From: Pantoea sp. GD03673
GTDB taxonomy: Bacteria > Pseudomonadota > Gammaproteobacteria > Enterobacterales > Enterobacteriaceae
DNA length: 64,000 nt
Direction of reading: 5' to 3'
Assembly: GCF_029844725.1 (NCBI RefSeq)
Contig: NZ_JAOCKJ010000005.1
Location: 186,001-250,000, forward strand
Part shown: positions 11,772-21,423 of the stretch, piece after piece
Layout: every line of letters starts with the position of its first letter
Numbering within the stretch: the stretch's first letter is position 1
Translations under genes and position numbers: made by a program
Notes under the pieces: generated by a model
Database searches by the model: none
What the model was told of the DNA's origin: nothing
Seen by the model: only the letters and a program-made list of their open reading frames with translations

Positions 11772-11797
11772 GCGCCTTCTCCGGAAAGAGAAGGCGC
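11772..11797. terminator. Hairpin between convergent fepC and entF
   Basis: A perfect 10-bp stem (GCGCCTTCTC / GAGAAGGCGC) encloses the 6-nt loop CGGAAA. Neither side carries a T-tract, so it may protect RNA 3' ends or act with Rho rather than as a classical intrinsic terminator. Confidence 0.5.
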
Positions 11798-11804
11798 GGG
11801 ACGT

Positions 11805-14800
11805 TTACGGATTCAGCGCTGCCAGACACTGCTGCAGTCGTGGGCCAATCTGCGTGAACATGCGCGGTGAGATGATCTCGATGTGCGCACAGTCCAGCGG
11901 CCAGACGGTTAGCTCCCCAACCCAGGGCGCCCAGGCGCGGCGTGCATCCTGACCAGGCTGCTGCGTCTGTTCCGCCAGGAACAGCGTGGCGTGTCCGTTA
12001 AAGCGGACACTGCGCGCCGTGGCCAGCAGGCGCACTGAACTGGCGTAGTTGGCTTCAATGGTGGTAAACAGCGCCTCCATGCCTTCCCCCGCCTGCTGCC
12101 GCTGCGCTGCGATAAACTGCTCTCGCTCACGCGCAACCTCTGCCAGCACCGCCGGATCCAGCACGTTTTCGCCGCGCCGTTCATCCCAGTTCTGCGTTTC
12201 TGGCGGCCAGGTATCCAGCAGCCCAAGGAAGGCGACCGTTTCACCTTCGGCCTCCAGCCGTGCGGCGATGCCCTGTGCCAGCGTGCCGCCCAGCGAATAG
12301 CCCAGAAAATAGTAGGGCCCCTGTGGCTGCTCCTGGCGCACCGTCGCCAGATGCGCGTCACACACGGCATCAAGGTGCTGTGCCTGGTTAAGCGGACTGG
12401 AAATGTCGGGTGACTGAATCCCCAGCAGCGACCAGCGTGCATCCAGATAGCGCTGTAACACGCTGAACTGCCAGGCAAACCCCGAGGCGGGATGGAAGCA
12501 GAACAGCGTCGGGCCCGTGCTGCGCCGCAGCGGTAATACCGCTTCAAATCCGGCGCGGGCTCTCTCCGGGGCGTCGACGCTCAGCAGGGCCGCCAGCTTC
12601 TCCACCGTAGCGGCCACCATAATCTGGCCAACCGACACCGGCTGATTCAGCATCCGGCGCAGCTGCGCCGCCAGCCGCATCGCCAGCAGCGAATGACCCC
12701 CCAGTGCAAAAAAATCATCCTGTGCGCTGACGGATTCACATTCCAGCAGCGTGGCAAACGCCTGCGCCAGCAGGGTTTCCAGGCCCGGGTGTGGCGCACG
12801 ACCATCGACTGCTGTCCGGGTTTGCGGCAGCGGCAGCGCTTTGCGATCCAGTTTGCCGTTGCTGCTGAGCGGTAACGCCGTCAGCGGAATAATCGCTACC
12901 GGCACCATATGCGCGGGTAACTGTGTTGCCAGGGTCTGACGCATGACTTCGGTATCGACCGGGCCATTCGTCACCACATAGCCGACCAGCTGGCGGGCAT
13001 CGCCCTGCAGATCGCTGTTGTTGCCCAGCACCACCGCGTGCGTCACGGCCTGCTCAATGCCGGGCAGCGCAGCCAGGGCATGATCGATTTCATTCAGCTC
13101 AATGCGCTGTCCGCGAATTTTAAGCTGATCGTCGCTGCGGCCCAGATACTCAACCGCGCCATCTGGCAGCCAGCGTGCCACATCGCCGGTGCGGTACATG
13201 CGGGAGCCGTGCCCCCACGGATCGGCCACAAACCGGCTGGCCGTGAGGTCGGGACGATCAAGATAGCCATGCGCAAGCTGCACGCCGGTCAGCCAGAGAT
13301 CGCCTGCTACGCCCGGCGGTACCGGCTGCAGACGCGCATCCAGAATCCGTAAGCCGGTGTTCCAGACCGGGAAACCAATGGGCACGCTGGCACCTTCGAC
13401 GGCGGCCAGCTCCGGGCCAGATGCCGGGTAATAGCTGACATCAACCGCCGCTTCGGTCGGGCCATACAGGTTATGCAATGGCACCTGCGTCAGCGCCTGC
13501 CACTGGCGCGACAGTGCAGCGGGCAGCGCTTCACCGCTACAGAACACCTGACGCAGGGTGGTACACCTGGCTACCGCGTCGTCATCCTGTAGCGAGCCGA
13601 CAAAAGCTGCCAGCATCGACGGAACAAAATGGGTCGTGGTTACGCGGTAGCGGGAAAACAGCTGCTGCAGCGCTTCCGGATCGCGGTGGGCATCAGGCGG
13701 GGCCATCACCAGCTGTGCGCCGACGATCACTGGCCAGAAGAACTCCCACACCGAGACATCAAAGCTGCTCGGGGTTTTCTGCAACACCACATCCTCACTG
13801 CCGAGCGGATAGCGATCCTGCATCCACAGCAGCCGGTTGACGATGGCCTCGTGACTGACCAGCACGCCTTTTGGGCGGCCAGTGGAGCCGGAGGTGTAGA
13901 TGATGTAAGCGGCATCATGAGGGCGTGGGCCCTGTGGCAGCAAACGATCGACCGGTGTTAACAGTGTGTCATAAAACAGTGGCGCGACCGGTGAGAGCGC
14001 CGCCAGCCTGTCCGCCAGTTCGCGGCAGGTGATCAGCGTTTTCGGCGCGGCATCTTCCAGCATCATCTGCAGCCGATCGTCCGGATAGCCGGTATCGAGC
14101 GGCAGCCAGGTTGCGCCCACGCTGACAATCGCCTGCAGCGCCAGCGATAAAAAGACCGAGCGCGGCAGCGCCACGGCGACGATGTCACCCCGCGTTACAC
14201 CCTGCGCAATCAGCTGTTGTCCCAGCGCGGCGACCTGCTGCTGCATCTGCTGATAGGTGAGCTGATGCACGGTATCCGCCAGCGCCGGGGCCTGCGGCGT
14301 ACGCTGTGCCTGTTGCCGCAGCAGGCTGCTGAGCGTCTCTGCGGGCAGCATCACGGCGGTCTGATTGATCGCCGCCAGCTGCGCATGTTCCTCTGGCATC
14401 AGCATATCCAGCTCGCCACAGGCGCACGTCGGCCGGACGGCAAGCTGCTGAAGCAGCAGGCCAAAGCGTCTGGCATGCTGTTTCAGCGCGTCTTTGCTGT
14501 AGCGCTCTGCATTGGCGAGCAATTCCAGCGTCAGGTCGCCCTGTTCGCTGAGGTAGATAGCAATTTCCAGATCGCGAACCGGACCTGACGCCAGCTGGTG
14601 GGTCACACCTTCAATGCCCGCGAAATCCAGCTGGTAGTCGAACATTTTCAGGTTGATCACCGGTCCATAGAGCGGATCGCCGTCGCCGGATCGCTTCAGA
14701 TCGCGCTGCACCTGCTCTGCGTCATAACGCTGGTGACGACGCATTTTTTTGACTTCACCCGCCAGCTGGGCGGCCAGTGCCGTCAGCGGCTGTGCCGGAT

Positions 14801-15734
14801 CGTAATGGACCGCCATGGGCAATACGTTGATCACCGGGCCGGTGGCACAGAGTGCGGCTGAGCCGATGCGGCGCATAAAGATGAAACCGGCGGCAAAGTC
14901 GTTTTGACCGGTGAGACGTGCCAGCCACAATGCCACCAGCGCAAAGGCGGTATCTGCCGCACTGAGGTTTTGCTGCCGGGTATGCGCCAGCAACGCCTGA
15001 AAAGTGTGTCGATCCACAGCAAACGTGTGCCGCAGCAGGCTGGTGCTGGCGCTCTGACCCGCCAGCGGCAGCGCGGACAACGAGGCGGGCGCAGGCAACT
15101 GCGCACCTTTCTCCCGCCAGAACTGGCGATCGCGCTGCCAGCCCGACGAGTGCTGGTAGCGCTGATACTCGTCGACCACCTCGCTGAAGGGCACAAACGG
15201 GCTCGGCTCCGGCGTGTCGCCGAGCTGCCAGGCGCTGTAGAGATGGGCGATACGGCGGGTCAGGGCGGTGAAGCTGAAACCGTCAACCACCAGATGATGG
15301 TAGCGCTGATACCAGTACCAGTGCTCCTCGCCCAGCCGAATCAGGCTGTGATGATAGAGCGGCCCTCCGCTCAGCACCCGCAGATCGCCGGACATATCCT
15401 GCTGCATCAGCGCACGTGCGGCGGCCTCCGGATCGGCGGCGTCGCGCAGATCGATCAGGTCAGGCTCGCGGAAACGCTGGGGTGAAGACCACTGCAGCGG
15501 TTCACCCTCATGCTCGCCAAAAGCCATATTCAGCGTGTCCGCCTCCTGCATGCCAGCAACGATGGCGCGGGAAAGCAGCACGCTGTTCAGCGCACCTCGC
15601 AGTTCAACGAAATGCGCCACAGCGTAGGCATTGGAATAGGGGGATAACTGATCGGCGATCCAGATGCCTGGCTGAGCGGCCACCAGCGGCCATGTTTTTT
15701 GCTGTGTCAGCGGGTGCAGAGTGGTCTCAGACAT
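11805..15734 (-). CDS. entF: Enterobactin synthase NRPS EntF
   Basis: Nonribosomal peptide synthetase that activates L-serine, condenses it with DHB from EntB, and cyclises three DHB-Ser units. The 1309-residue product has four domains in order: condensation (HHLVVDG about 146-152), adenylation (YTSGSTGRPKG about 615), peptidyl carrier (GGHSLL, phosphopantetheine Ser about 1015) and thioesterase (GYSLGG nucleophile Ser about 1147, catalytic His near the C-terminus in CAHIEI). E. coli EntF is 1293 residues. ATG 15734 overlaps the last 8 bases of ybdZ. It belongs to the fes-ybdZ-entF operon; fepE, which follows in E. coli, is absent. Confidence 0.97.
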   Translation of the reverse strand: MSETTLHPLTQQKTWPLVAAQPGIWIADQLSPYSNAYAVAHFVELRGALNSVLLSRAIVAGMQEADTLNMAFGEHEGEPLQWSSPQRFREPDLIDLRDAADPEAAARALMQQDMSGDLRVLSGGPLYHHSLIRLGEEHWYWYQRYHHLVVDGFSFTALTRRIAHLYSAWQLGDTPEPSPFVPFSEVVDEYQRYQHSSGWQRDRQFWREKGAQLPAPASLSALPLAGQSASTSLLRHTFAVDRHTFQALLAHTRQQNLSAADTAFALVALWLARLTGQNDFAAGFIFMRRIGSAALCATGPVINVLPMAVHYDPAQPLTALAAQLAGEVKKMRRHQRYDAEQVQRDLKRSGDGDPLYGPVINLKMFDYQLDFAGIEGVTHQLASGPVRDLEIAIYLSEQGDLTLELLANAERYSKDALKQHARRFGLLLQQLAVRPTCACGELDMLMPEEHAQLAAINQTAVMLPAETLSSLLRQQAQRTPQAPALADTVHQLTYQQMQQQVAALGQQLIAQGVTRGDIVAVALPRSVFLSLALQAIVSVGATWLPLDTGYPDDRLQMMLEDAAPKTLITCRELADRLAALSPVAPLFYDTLLTPVDRLLPQGPRPHDAAYIIYTSGSTGRPKGVLVSHEAIVNRLLWMQDRYPLGSEDVVLQKTPSSFDVSVWEFFWPVIVGAQLVMAPPDAHRDPEALQQLFSRYRVTTTHFVPSMLAAFVGSLQDDDAVARCTTLRQVFCSGEALPAALSRQWQALTQVPLHNLYGPTEAAVDVSYYPASGPELAAVEGASVPIGFPVWNTGLRILDARLQPVPPGVAGDLWLTGVQLAHGYLDRPDLTASRFVADPWGHGSRMYRTGDVARWLPDGAVEYLGRSDDQLKIRGQRIELNEIDHALAALPGIEQAVTHAVVLGNNSDLQGDARQLVGYVVTNGPVDTEVMRQTLATQLPAHMVPVAIIPLTALPLSSNGKLDRKALPLPQTRTAVDGRAPHPGLETLLAQAFATLLECESVSAQDDFFALGGHSLLAMRLAAQLRRMLNQPVSVGQIMVAATVEKLAALLSVDAPERARAGFEAVLPLRRSTGPTLFCFHPASGFAWQFSVLQRYLDARWSLLGIQSPDISSPLNQAQHLDAVCDAHLATVRQEQPQGPYYFLGYSLGGTLAQGIAARLEAEGETVAFLGLLDTWPPETQNWDERRGENVLDPAVLAEVAREREQFIAAQRQQAGEGMEALFTTIEANYASSVRLLATARSVRFNGHATLFLAEQTQQPGQDARRAWAPWVGELTVWPLDCAHIEIISPRMFTQIGPRLQQCLAALNP

Positions 15735-15948
15735 TGTGGCTCCCACTGTCCTGCGTCATAACCGGACGGATATCGTGCCAGTTTTCATTCAGCCAGCGCA
15801 GGCAACGGGCCTGCGGTTCGGGGCCAAACACAGGCTGCCATCCTGGCGGAACGGCACAAAAGGCGGGCCATAAGCTGTATTGCTGCTGATCGTTTTTCAG
15901 CACCTGACAATCCTGCTGAGGATCGTCGAAATGATTGAGTTGTTGCAT
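15727..15948 (-). CDS. ybdZ: MbtH-like protein YbdZ, EntF partner
   Basis: A 73-residue MbtH-domain protein that binds NRPS adenylation domains and supports their folding and activity. The conserved features are the N-terminal FDDP, the NDQQQYSLWP block, PPGWQPVFGP and the second Trp pair (CLRWLNENWHDIRP). ATG 15948 is chosen because GGAGA lies 6 nt upstream and the family begins just before FDDP; the open frame extends to 15999. It lies directly before entF and overlaps it by 8 bases. Confidence 0.93.
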   Translation of the reverse strand: MQQLNHFDDPQQDCQVLKNDQQQYSLWPAFCAVPPGWQPVFGPEPQARCLRWLNENWHDIRPVMTQDSGSHNV

Positions 15949-16030
15949 GTTGGTCTCCTGTCCGCGATTGCCGGGCGCGTGAACGCCGCTCTCCTGCATA
16001 GCCGCGCGCAGCCGGCGGGGTATCAGCGGT

Positions 16031-17233
16031 TTATGACAATTGCCACAAAGCTTTCAGGCCTGCCAGCAGTCCGCCGCGCCAGCACAGCGCATCGTGACCA
16101 CCTTCAACCGGGTGATAGCTGACCTGATGTCCTGCCTCGATCAGATCGCGCTGAAACTGCTGGTTTGCCGCCAGAATCAGTCGTTCGCGCCGTCCTGCCT
16201 CCAGATAAAAGCGGCGGGAAGGAGCCTGCAGCACACCCTGCTGTAACTGCTGTGGCAGCCAGCCATTCGGATCGCCGCGTGCGGGCCACCAGAACGAACC
16301 GGAAAGACTGACGGCACCTGCAAAGGTTTCCGGCCAGTTCAGGGTGGCGTAAGCGGCAGCAAGGCCGCCAAAACTCTGTCCGGCCACCAGCGTGCTGTCG
16401 GTCCGAAACGGTGCCCACTGCTGAACCTGGGGTAACAGCTCGTGCTGAATCGCCAGCCAGAAATCAGGGTTACAGGTCAGTTCACGCGTGCGGTGTTCGC
16501 GGTCGATGATGTCGATCATCACATAGACCGCAGGAGGCAGTTCGCCTGCCTCAGTGAGCTGCTGAAGCGGATTGGCAACCGGCATGCTGTGCGCCCAGAA
16601 CTGACCATCCAGCAGCAGTGCCAGCGGACGATCGCCTGCATCTGCCTCACCGGTGACATACATCCAGACCTGACGCTTATTGCCCAGCCTTTCGCTGTGC
16701 CACAGATGCTGTTGCAGCGGAAGAGTAGCGGCGCGGCCTTCATCAACGGCACGCCATACCTGCTGATCGGGTGCGAGCGGCAGATGTAATGGTGAAACGG
16801 TCATGCCACGACCGCCTGCCCAGCTCCGCAGAGGATTCAGCGGGTCGCTTTGCGCCTGCTGGAATTTCTGCCCCCACCACTGACGCAGCGCCTGCATATC
16901 AGCCTGCCCGGTAAACGTCTCTGTCTGGTTGTCTGGGATCAGGCAGTAGCTGCCGCGCCAGTCAGCGGGCAGGGTGGTTTGCCACCACCAGACATCAGTA
17001 TGAGGAACGGGTGTTAAGGAGGAAGGGGTGAATGAGTGATGATGATCGGTTACACCGGTAATGTTGATCCAGACGCGCCGGGTCTCTGAATGCTGCGGAT
17101 CACCCTGCGGATCACGCCAGAAGAAGGTGACCTGACAGGTGCCTTTTTCGTCGGGTTCAATCAGGGGAATGCCCTGTTGCTGCTGCTGTTGCCACCAGCG
17201 TTCGCTGCCGGTCTCTTCGTTCAACCACGTCAT
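16031..17233 (-). CDS. fes: Enterobactin esterase Fes
   Basis: Cytoplasmic alpha/beta-hydrolase that cleaves ferric enterobactin to release iron. The 400-residue product has an N-terminal enterochelin-esterase domain (TFFWRDPQGDP, WINITGVTDHH) and a C-terminal catalytic domain with nucleophile elbow GQSFGG and EGGHDALCWRGG supplying the catalytic His. Starts at 17242 and 17269 are also possible; 17233 (MTWLNEETGSERWW) aligns best with the E. coli start. It is followed 82 bp later by ybdZ and entF, and is divergent from fepA. Confidence 0.94.
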   Translation of the reverse strand: MTWLNEETGSERWWQQQQQQGIPLIEPDEKGTCQVTFFWRDPQGDPQHSETRRVWINITGVTDHHHSFTPSSLTPVPHTDVWWWQTTLPADWRGSYCLIPDNQTETFTGQADMQALRQWWGQKFQQAQSDPLNPLRSWAGGRGMTVSPLHLPLAPDQQVWRAVDEGRAATLPLQQHLWHSERLGNKRQVWMYVTGEADAGDRPLALLLDGQFWAHSMPVANPLQQLTEAGELPPAVYVMIDIIDREHRTRELTCNPDFWLAIQHELLPQVQQWAPFRTDSTLVAGQSFGGLAAAYATLNWPETFAGAVSLSGSFWWPARGDPNGWLPQQLQQGVLQAPSRRFYLEAGRRERLILAANQQFQRDLIEAGHQVSYHPVEGGHDALCWRGGLLAGLKALWQLS

Positions 17234-17279
17234 ACGCGCCATTATTCGATCACACTTACTTCGGGTCATGCATGTTATG

Positions 17280-17310
17280 GATAATAGTATTGATAATTAT
17301 TTGCATTTGC
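17280..17310. promoter_or_regulatory. Overlapping Fur boxes, fes/fepA promoter
   Basis: Two overlapping 19-mers, starting at 17280 and 17292, each match 13 of 19 Fur consensus positions and share GATAAT cores. They lie about 50 bp before fes and about 180 bp before fepA. The arrangement resembles the Fur-controlled fepA/fes region of E. coli. Confidence 0.75.
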
Positions 17311-17491
17311 AATAGGGTGTTTCCGCTCGACAGGGAGCGTGCGCATGCTCTCTGCCGCATCGGGTTTCAGACGGGTGCAACGGAGTCCGGAAGCCGGTGT
17401 GGCGAGAGGCTAATGCGTGACAGGCAAGGTTATGACCTTTTTACCGGTACGCCGGCAGTGGCATGCTCGCTGGCACTCCAGGAACAGAAAA

Positions 17492-19756
17492 ATGAAAAAG
17501 TTATCCCGGCTTTCGTTAGCCATTATGATTGAACTGGGTTTCACCGCCTCTCTCATTTCTGCTGGCGCAATGGCTGCTGAAGCCAACAGCGACCCGGCGA
17601 TCAACAGCACCTCAGACACGCTCCACGACGGCACCATGACGGTCACTGCCGCTGAACAGACGCTGCAGGCACCTGGCGTGTCGACGATTACCGCTGACGA
17701 AATCAAAAAACATCCGCCTGCACGCGACGTCGCCGAAATCATCCGCACCATGCCGGGTGTCAACCTGACGGGGAACTCCACCAGCGGCCAGCGTGGTAAC
17801 AACCGTCAGATCGATATCCGCGGTATGGGACCGGAAAATACCCTTATTCTGATCGATGGCCTGCCGGTGACCAGCCGTAACGCAGTTCGGCTTGGCTGGC
17901 GTGGCGAGCGCGACACACGCGGCGACACTAACTGGGTTCCGCCAGAGATCATTGACCGTATAGAAGTGATTCGCGGTCCGGCAGCGGCCCGCTACGGCAA
18001 TGGCGCGGCAGGTGGGGTGGTAAATATCATCACCAAAAAAGCGATGGATAATCAGTGGCACGGCTCGTGGAGCGCCTATTACAACGTGCCGGAACACAAG
18101 GAGGAGGGCGCGACGCGGCGCACCAACTTCAGCCTTGAAGGACCGCTGGGCGATGATGTCAGTTTCCGGCTCTATGGGGGGCTGGCAAAAACGCAGGCCG
18201 ATGCTTACGACATCAATGAAGGGCACGCCGCAGACCGCACCGGCAGCTACGCGGGGTCCTACCCGGCGGGCCGGGAAGGATCGGTCAATAAAGACATTCA
18301 TGGCCTGCTGCGCTGGGCGTTTGCACCGATGCAGGCGCTGGAAGTGGGGGCCGGTTACAGCCGTCAGGGTAACCTTTATGCGGGCGACACCCAGAACACT
18401 AATACCAACGCGCTTGTAAAAAGCAAATATGGTGACGAAACCAACCGGCTCTATCGCCAGAACTTTTCGGTTAAGTGGACCGGGGCCTGGGATAATGGCA
18501 TCAGCACCAATACCTATGCGCAGTATGAAAACACCCGCAACTCGCGTCTGAACGAAGGGCTGGCGGGCGGCACTGAAGGCATATTTTCCAACAGCAACTT
18601 CAATACCATCCAGCTGGATGATGTGTTGCTGCACAGTGAGATCAGCGTGCCGTTTGAGTGGCTGGTGAATCAGACTGCAACCTTTGGCACGGAGTGGAAT
18701 CAGCAGCGGATGAAGGATCCGTCCTCGACGACCCAGGCTGCCAGCTACGGTTCGATTCCGGGCATTGCGACGACCGGCCGCTCGCCTTATTCGCAGGCGG
18801 AGATCTTCTCGCTGTTTGCCGAAGACAATATTGAGCTGACTGACAGCACTATGCTGACGCCGGGTCTGCGCTTCGATCACCATTCGATAGTCGGCGATAA
18901 CTGGAGCCCGTCGCTCAACCTGTCACAGGGATTGGGGGATGAGTTCACCCTGAAAATGGGCATTGCACGCGCTTATAAAGCGCCGAGCCTCTACCAGACT
19001 AACCCGAATTATCTGCTTTACAGCAATGGTCAGGGCTGTGCTGCCAGTACCGGTGCCTGTTATCTGATGGGTAATGATGACCTGAAAGCGGAAAACAGTA
19101 TTAACAAAGAGATTGGGCTGGAGTGGAAGCGCGAGAATTATCAGGCGGGTCTGACCTGGTTCCGCAACGATTACCGCAACAAGATTGAGGCCGGTACGGC
19201 ACCCACCGGCACCGCGTCTAACGGTAAAACCGACATCTACAAATGGGAGAATGTGCCAAAAGCGGTGGTTGAGGGGCTGGAGGGTACGGTTAACGTCCCG
19301 TTCTCCGACAGCGTAACGTGGAATAACAACTTCACTTATATGCTGCAGAGTAAGAATAAAGAGACCGGCGATCGCCTGTCGATTATTCCGGAATATACGC
19401 TCAATTCAACGCTGAGCTGGCAGGCAATGCAGGATCTTTCGCTGCAGACAACCCTGACCTGGTACGGCAAACAGATGCCGAAGAAGTACGACTATAAGGG
19501 TAACGCCGTCACCGGCAGCGCCACCGATCAGGTCAGCCCCTATTCAGTGGTGGGGATGAGCGGCACCTATGACGTTAATAAGTATGCCAGCGTTACGGTA
19601 GGTATCGACAACCTGTTCGACAAGCGTCATTTCCGTCAGGGCAACGCGCAGACCACCGGCAATGCCACTACCGGCGCTTATCTCTACGGCGCGGGTGCCA
19701 ACACGTTTAACGAGTCGGGGCGTACCTATTATATGAGCGTCAACACCCGCTTCTGA
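17492..19756 (+). CDS. fepA: TonB-dependent ferric enterobactin receptor FepA
   Basis: Outer-membrane 22-strand gated porin for ferric enterobactin. The 754-residue precursor (E. coli 746) starts MKKLSRLSLAIMIELGF with a signal peptide ending near AMA (about 28). A TonB box (GTMTVTA) follows, then the plug domain to about residue 200 with QIDIRGMGPENTLILIDGLP and AARYGNGAAGGVVNIITKK. The barrel ends in the aromatic terminus YYMSVNTRF. ATG 17492 has AGGAA upstream; a longer frame from 17417 has no support. A 180-nt leader separates it from the Fur sites. In E. coli its mRNA is repressed by OmrA/OmrB, RNAs also found in this window. Confidence 0.97.
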   Translation: MKKLSRLSLAIMIELGFTASLISAGAMAAEANSDPAINSTSDTLHDGTMTVTAAEQTLQAPGVSTITADEIKKHPPARDVAEIIRTMPGVNLTGNSTSGQRGNNRQIDIRGMGPENTLILIDGLPVTSRNAVRLGWRGERDTRGDTNWVPPEIIDRIEVIRGPAAARYGNGAAGGVVNIITKKAMDNQWHGSWSAYYNVPEHKEEGATRRTNFSLEGPLGDDVSFRLYGGLAKTQADAYDINEGHAADRTGSYAGSYPAGREGSVNKDIHGLLRWAFAPMQALEVGAGYSRQGNLYAGDTQNTNTNALVKSKYGDETNRLYRQNFSVKWTGAWDNGISTNTYAQYENTRNSRLNEGLAGGTEGIFSNSNFNTIQLDDVLLHSEISVPFEWLVNQTATFGTEWNQQRMKDPSSTTQAASYGSIPGIATTGRSPYSQAEIFSLFAEDNIELTDSTMLTPGLRFDHHSIVGDNWSPSLNLSQGLGDEFTLKMGIARAYKAPSLYQTNPNYLLYSNGQGCAASTGACYLMGNDDLKAENSINKEIGLEWKRENYQAGLTWFRNDYRNKIEAGTAPTGTASNGKTDIYKWENVPKAVVEGLEGTVNVPFSDSVTWNNNFTYMLQSKNKETGDRLSIIPEYTLNSTLSWQAMQDLSLQTTLTWYGKQMPKKYDYKGNAVTGSATDQVSPYSVVGMSGTYDVNKYASVTVGIDNLFDKRHFRQGNAQTTGNATTGAYLYGAGANTFNESGRTYYMSVNTRF

Positions 19757-19770
19757 TCGGCTCCGCTCTA

Positions 19771-19809
19771 AAAAAACGCAGCAGGTTCATCGCCCGCTGC
19801 GTTTTTTTC
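19771..19809. terminator. Bidirectional terminator, fepA/dacB
   Basis: ACGCAGC pairs with GCTGCGT around a short loop, with an A-tract on the left and a run of seven T on the right, so it can end both convergent transcripts. It marks the right edge of the siderophore locus. Confidence 0.85.
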
Positions 19810-19816
19810 TGCTTAA

Positions 19817-21250
19817 TCAGTTGTTCTGGTTAATATCGCGGTAGAGTCGGCTCTCAAAACGCACCAGCGGAATACGCCGGGTACGTTGATCTTCCGGCGG
19901 CACCGCATAACCGGAAAGGAACTGAACAAACGCCACCCGTGCGCCACTGGAGGTGGTAATAAAGCCCGCCAGATTATAAACGCCCTGCAGTGAACCGGTT
20001 TTCGCTGAGACCTTGCCATCCAGTCCCGCCTCATGCAGTCCGCCGCGATACTGCAGCGTACCGTCATAACCCGCCAGCGGCAGCATGGAGATGTAGTCCA
20101 GCGTGTTGTCATTCTTCGCAATGAACTGCAACACCTGCATCATGGTTTGCGGCGAGATCAGATCGTGTCGCGACAGACCGGAACCATCGACCTGAATGCT
20201 GTTGCCCATATCGATATCAGCTTTGGCTTTCAGGATGCGGCGAACAGCGTCCTGTCCGGCGCGGAATGTGCCGGGTACGTTGAAGTAGTGATGACCAATG
20301 GTGCGGAACACCGTGTCGGCTATCATATTGTCTGACTTCTTCAGCATGGTATGCAGCAGCGTATGCAGCGGGGCAGACTGGGTTGAAGCCAGCACGGTGC
20401 CTGGCTCAGTGACCTGCGTCTGGCGCACCAGATGGCCGCTGTAGTCAATCTCTGACGAACGAAGTTCCGCCTTAAGGATCTCGCCTGCCCAGGCGGCCCC
20501 ATCCTGCACTGCAAAGGCCAGCGGCAGGGGTTCGGCGCGCTGGCGCATACAGCCTGTCAGGGTGTAGCGGTTCAGCTCACCCGGCACGACATCCAGCTCG
20601 CAATATTGGCCTTCGCCACTGTTGCGGCCGATGGTGCGGACCTGGCTGTACATATGCGCCGGATAATAGGACGCGATGCGCACAAAAGCATTCTCACCTG
20701 GCGTACTGGCACTGTAGAGCGACACAGAGAAGCAGTTTTTATCCACAATCGCCGCACCCGGCGGGGCGCTGAAGCACTGGGTCATGTCGTTCCACGGCCA
20801 GCCCGGTGCCATGTCGTGGCTGGCAAAAACCGAGGTGTCGATAACCAGATTACCTTTAATATGGTTAATGCCCTGCTTCTTTAATGCCGCCACCATATTG
20901 CGCAGATCCTGACGGCTTAAGGTAGGATCACCGGCGAAACGTGCGACTAAATCGCCGTTCAGGGTGCCATCTATAATGGCACCACGGGTCTCAAAGGTGG
21001 TCTGAAAACGGTAGTCGCCACCCAGTTCCAGCAAGGCCGCCAGCGCCGTCACCACTTTCATGGTACTGGCGGGCAGGGCCATCTGTTTTCCGTGGTAATC
21101 AATGATCGGTGTTGATGCACCCACTTTTTGCACCATCAGCGCCAGATTGGCACCATCAGGCAGGTACTGCATGTATTCATCAACTGGCGCTGCGTGTGCC
21201 TGCAGCATAAATGCGCAGCTTAATCCGGTAACAAGTCGTGAAAATCGCAT
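19817..21250 (-). CDS. dacB: D-Ala-D-Ala carboxypeptidase/endopeptidase PBP4
   Basis: Periplasmic penicillin-binding protein 4 that trims and cleaves peptidoglycan cross-bridges. The 477-residue precursor, the same length as E. coli DacB, has a signal peptide (MRFSRLVTGLSCAFMLQAHA). All three active-site motifs are present: SxxK in PASTMK, SxN in KKSDN, and KTG in VSAKTGS. ATG 21250 is chosen over an upstream start at 21352, which would add a non-signal extension. In E. coli dacB lies next to obgE. Confidence 0.96.
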   Translation of the reverse strand: MRFSRLVTGLSCAFMLQAHAAPVDEYMQYLPDGANLALMVQKVGASTPIIDYHGKQMALPASTMKVVTALAALLELGGDYRFQTTFETRGAIIDGTLNGDLVARFAGDPTLSRQDLRNMVAALKKQGINHIKGNLVIDTSVFASHDMAPGWPWNDMTQCFSAPPGAAIVDKNCFSVSLYSASTPGENAFVRIASYYPAHMYSQVRTIGRNSGEGQYCELDVVPGELNRYTLTGCMRQRAEPLPLAFAVQDGAAWAGEILKAELRSSEIDYSGHLVRQTQVTEPGTVLASTQSAPLHTLLHTMLKKSDNMIADTVFRTIGHHYFNVPGTFRAGQDAVRRILKAKADIDMGNSIQVDGSGLSRHDLISPQTMMQVLQFIAKNDNTLDYISMLPLAGYDGTLQYRGGLHEAGLDGKVSAKTGSLQGVYNLAGFITTSSGARVAFVQFLSGYAVPPEDQRTRRIPLVRFESRLYRDINQNN

Positions 21251-21423
21251 AATCTCGCGGTAACTGGCAGGTGAGGGCGTCAATACTACGTCGCTGGGCG
21301 GTGCAAAGTAAACGATGACCCGCAGGGAACTCTGGGGTAAAATACGTATCAAATTGCAAAACTCTTTTCTGGCCTGGAAGCATTTCCGGGTCAGGATTCT
21401 TTTATTTGCAAAAACGGGCTAAT

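Noticed and set aside
17355..17425. Cobalamin-riboswitch-like words (GGAAGCCGGTG and CCGG repeats) in the fepA leader
   Set aside because: The order and spacing do not match the riboswitch core, and the conserved GCCACTG box is absent. The gene is an iron-siderophore receptor, for which Fur sites already account.
17612..18883. A 423-codon open frame antisense to fepA
   Set aside because: It has no recognisable protein features and mirrors the codon bias of fepA, whose product is certain. High-GC genes often leave such frames.
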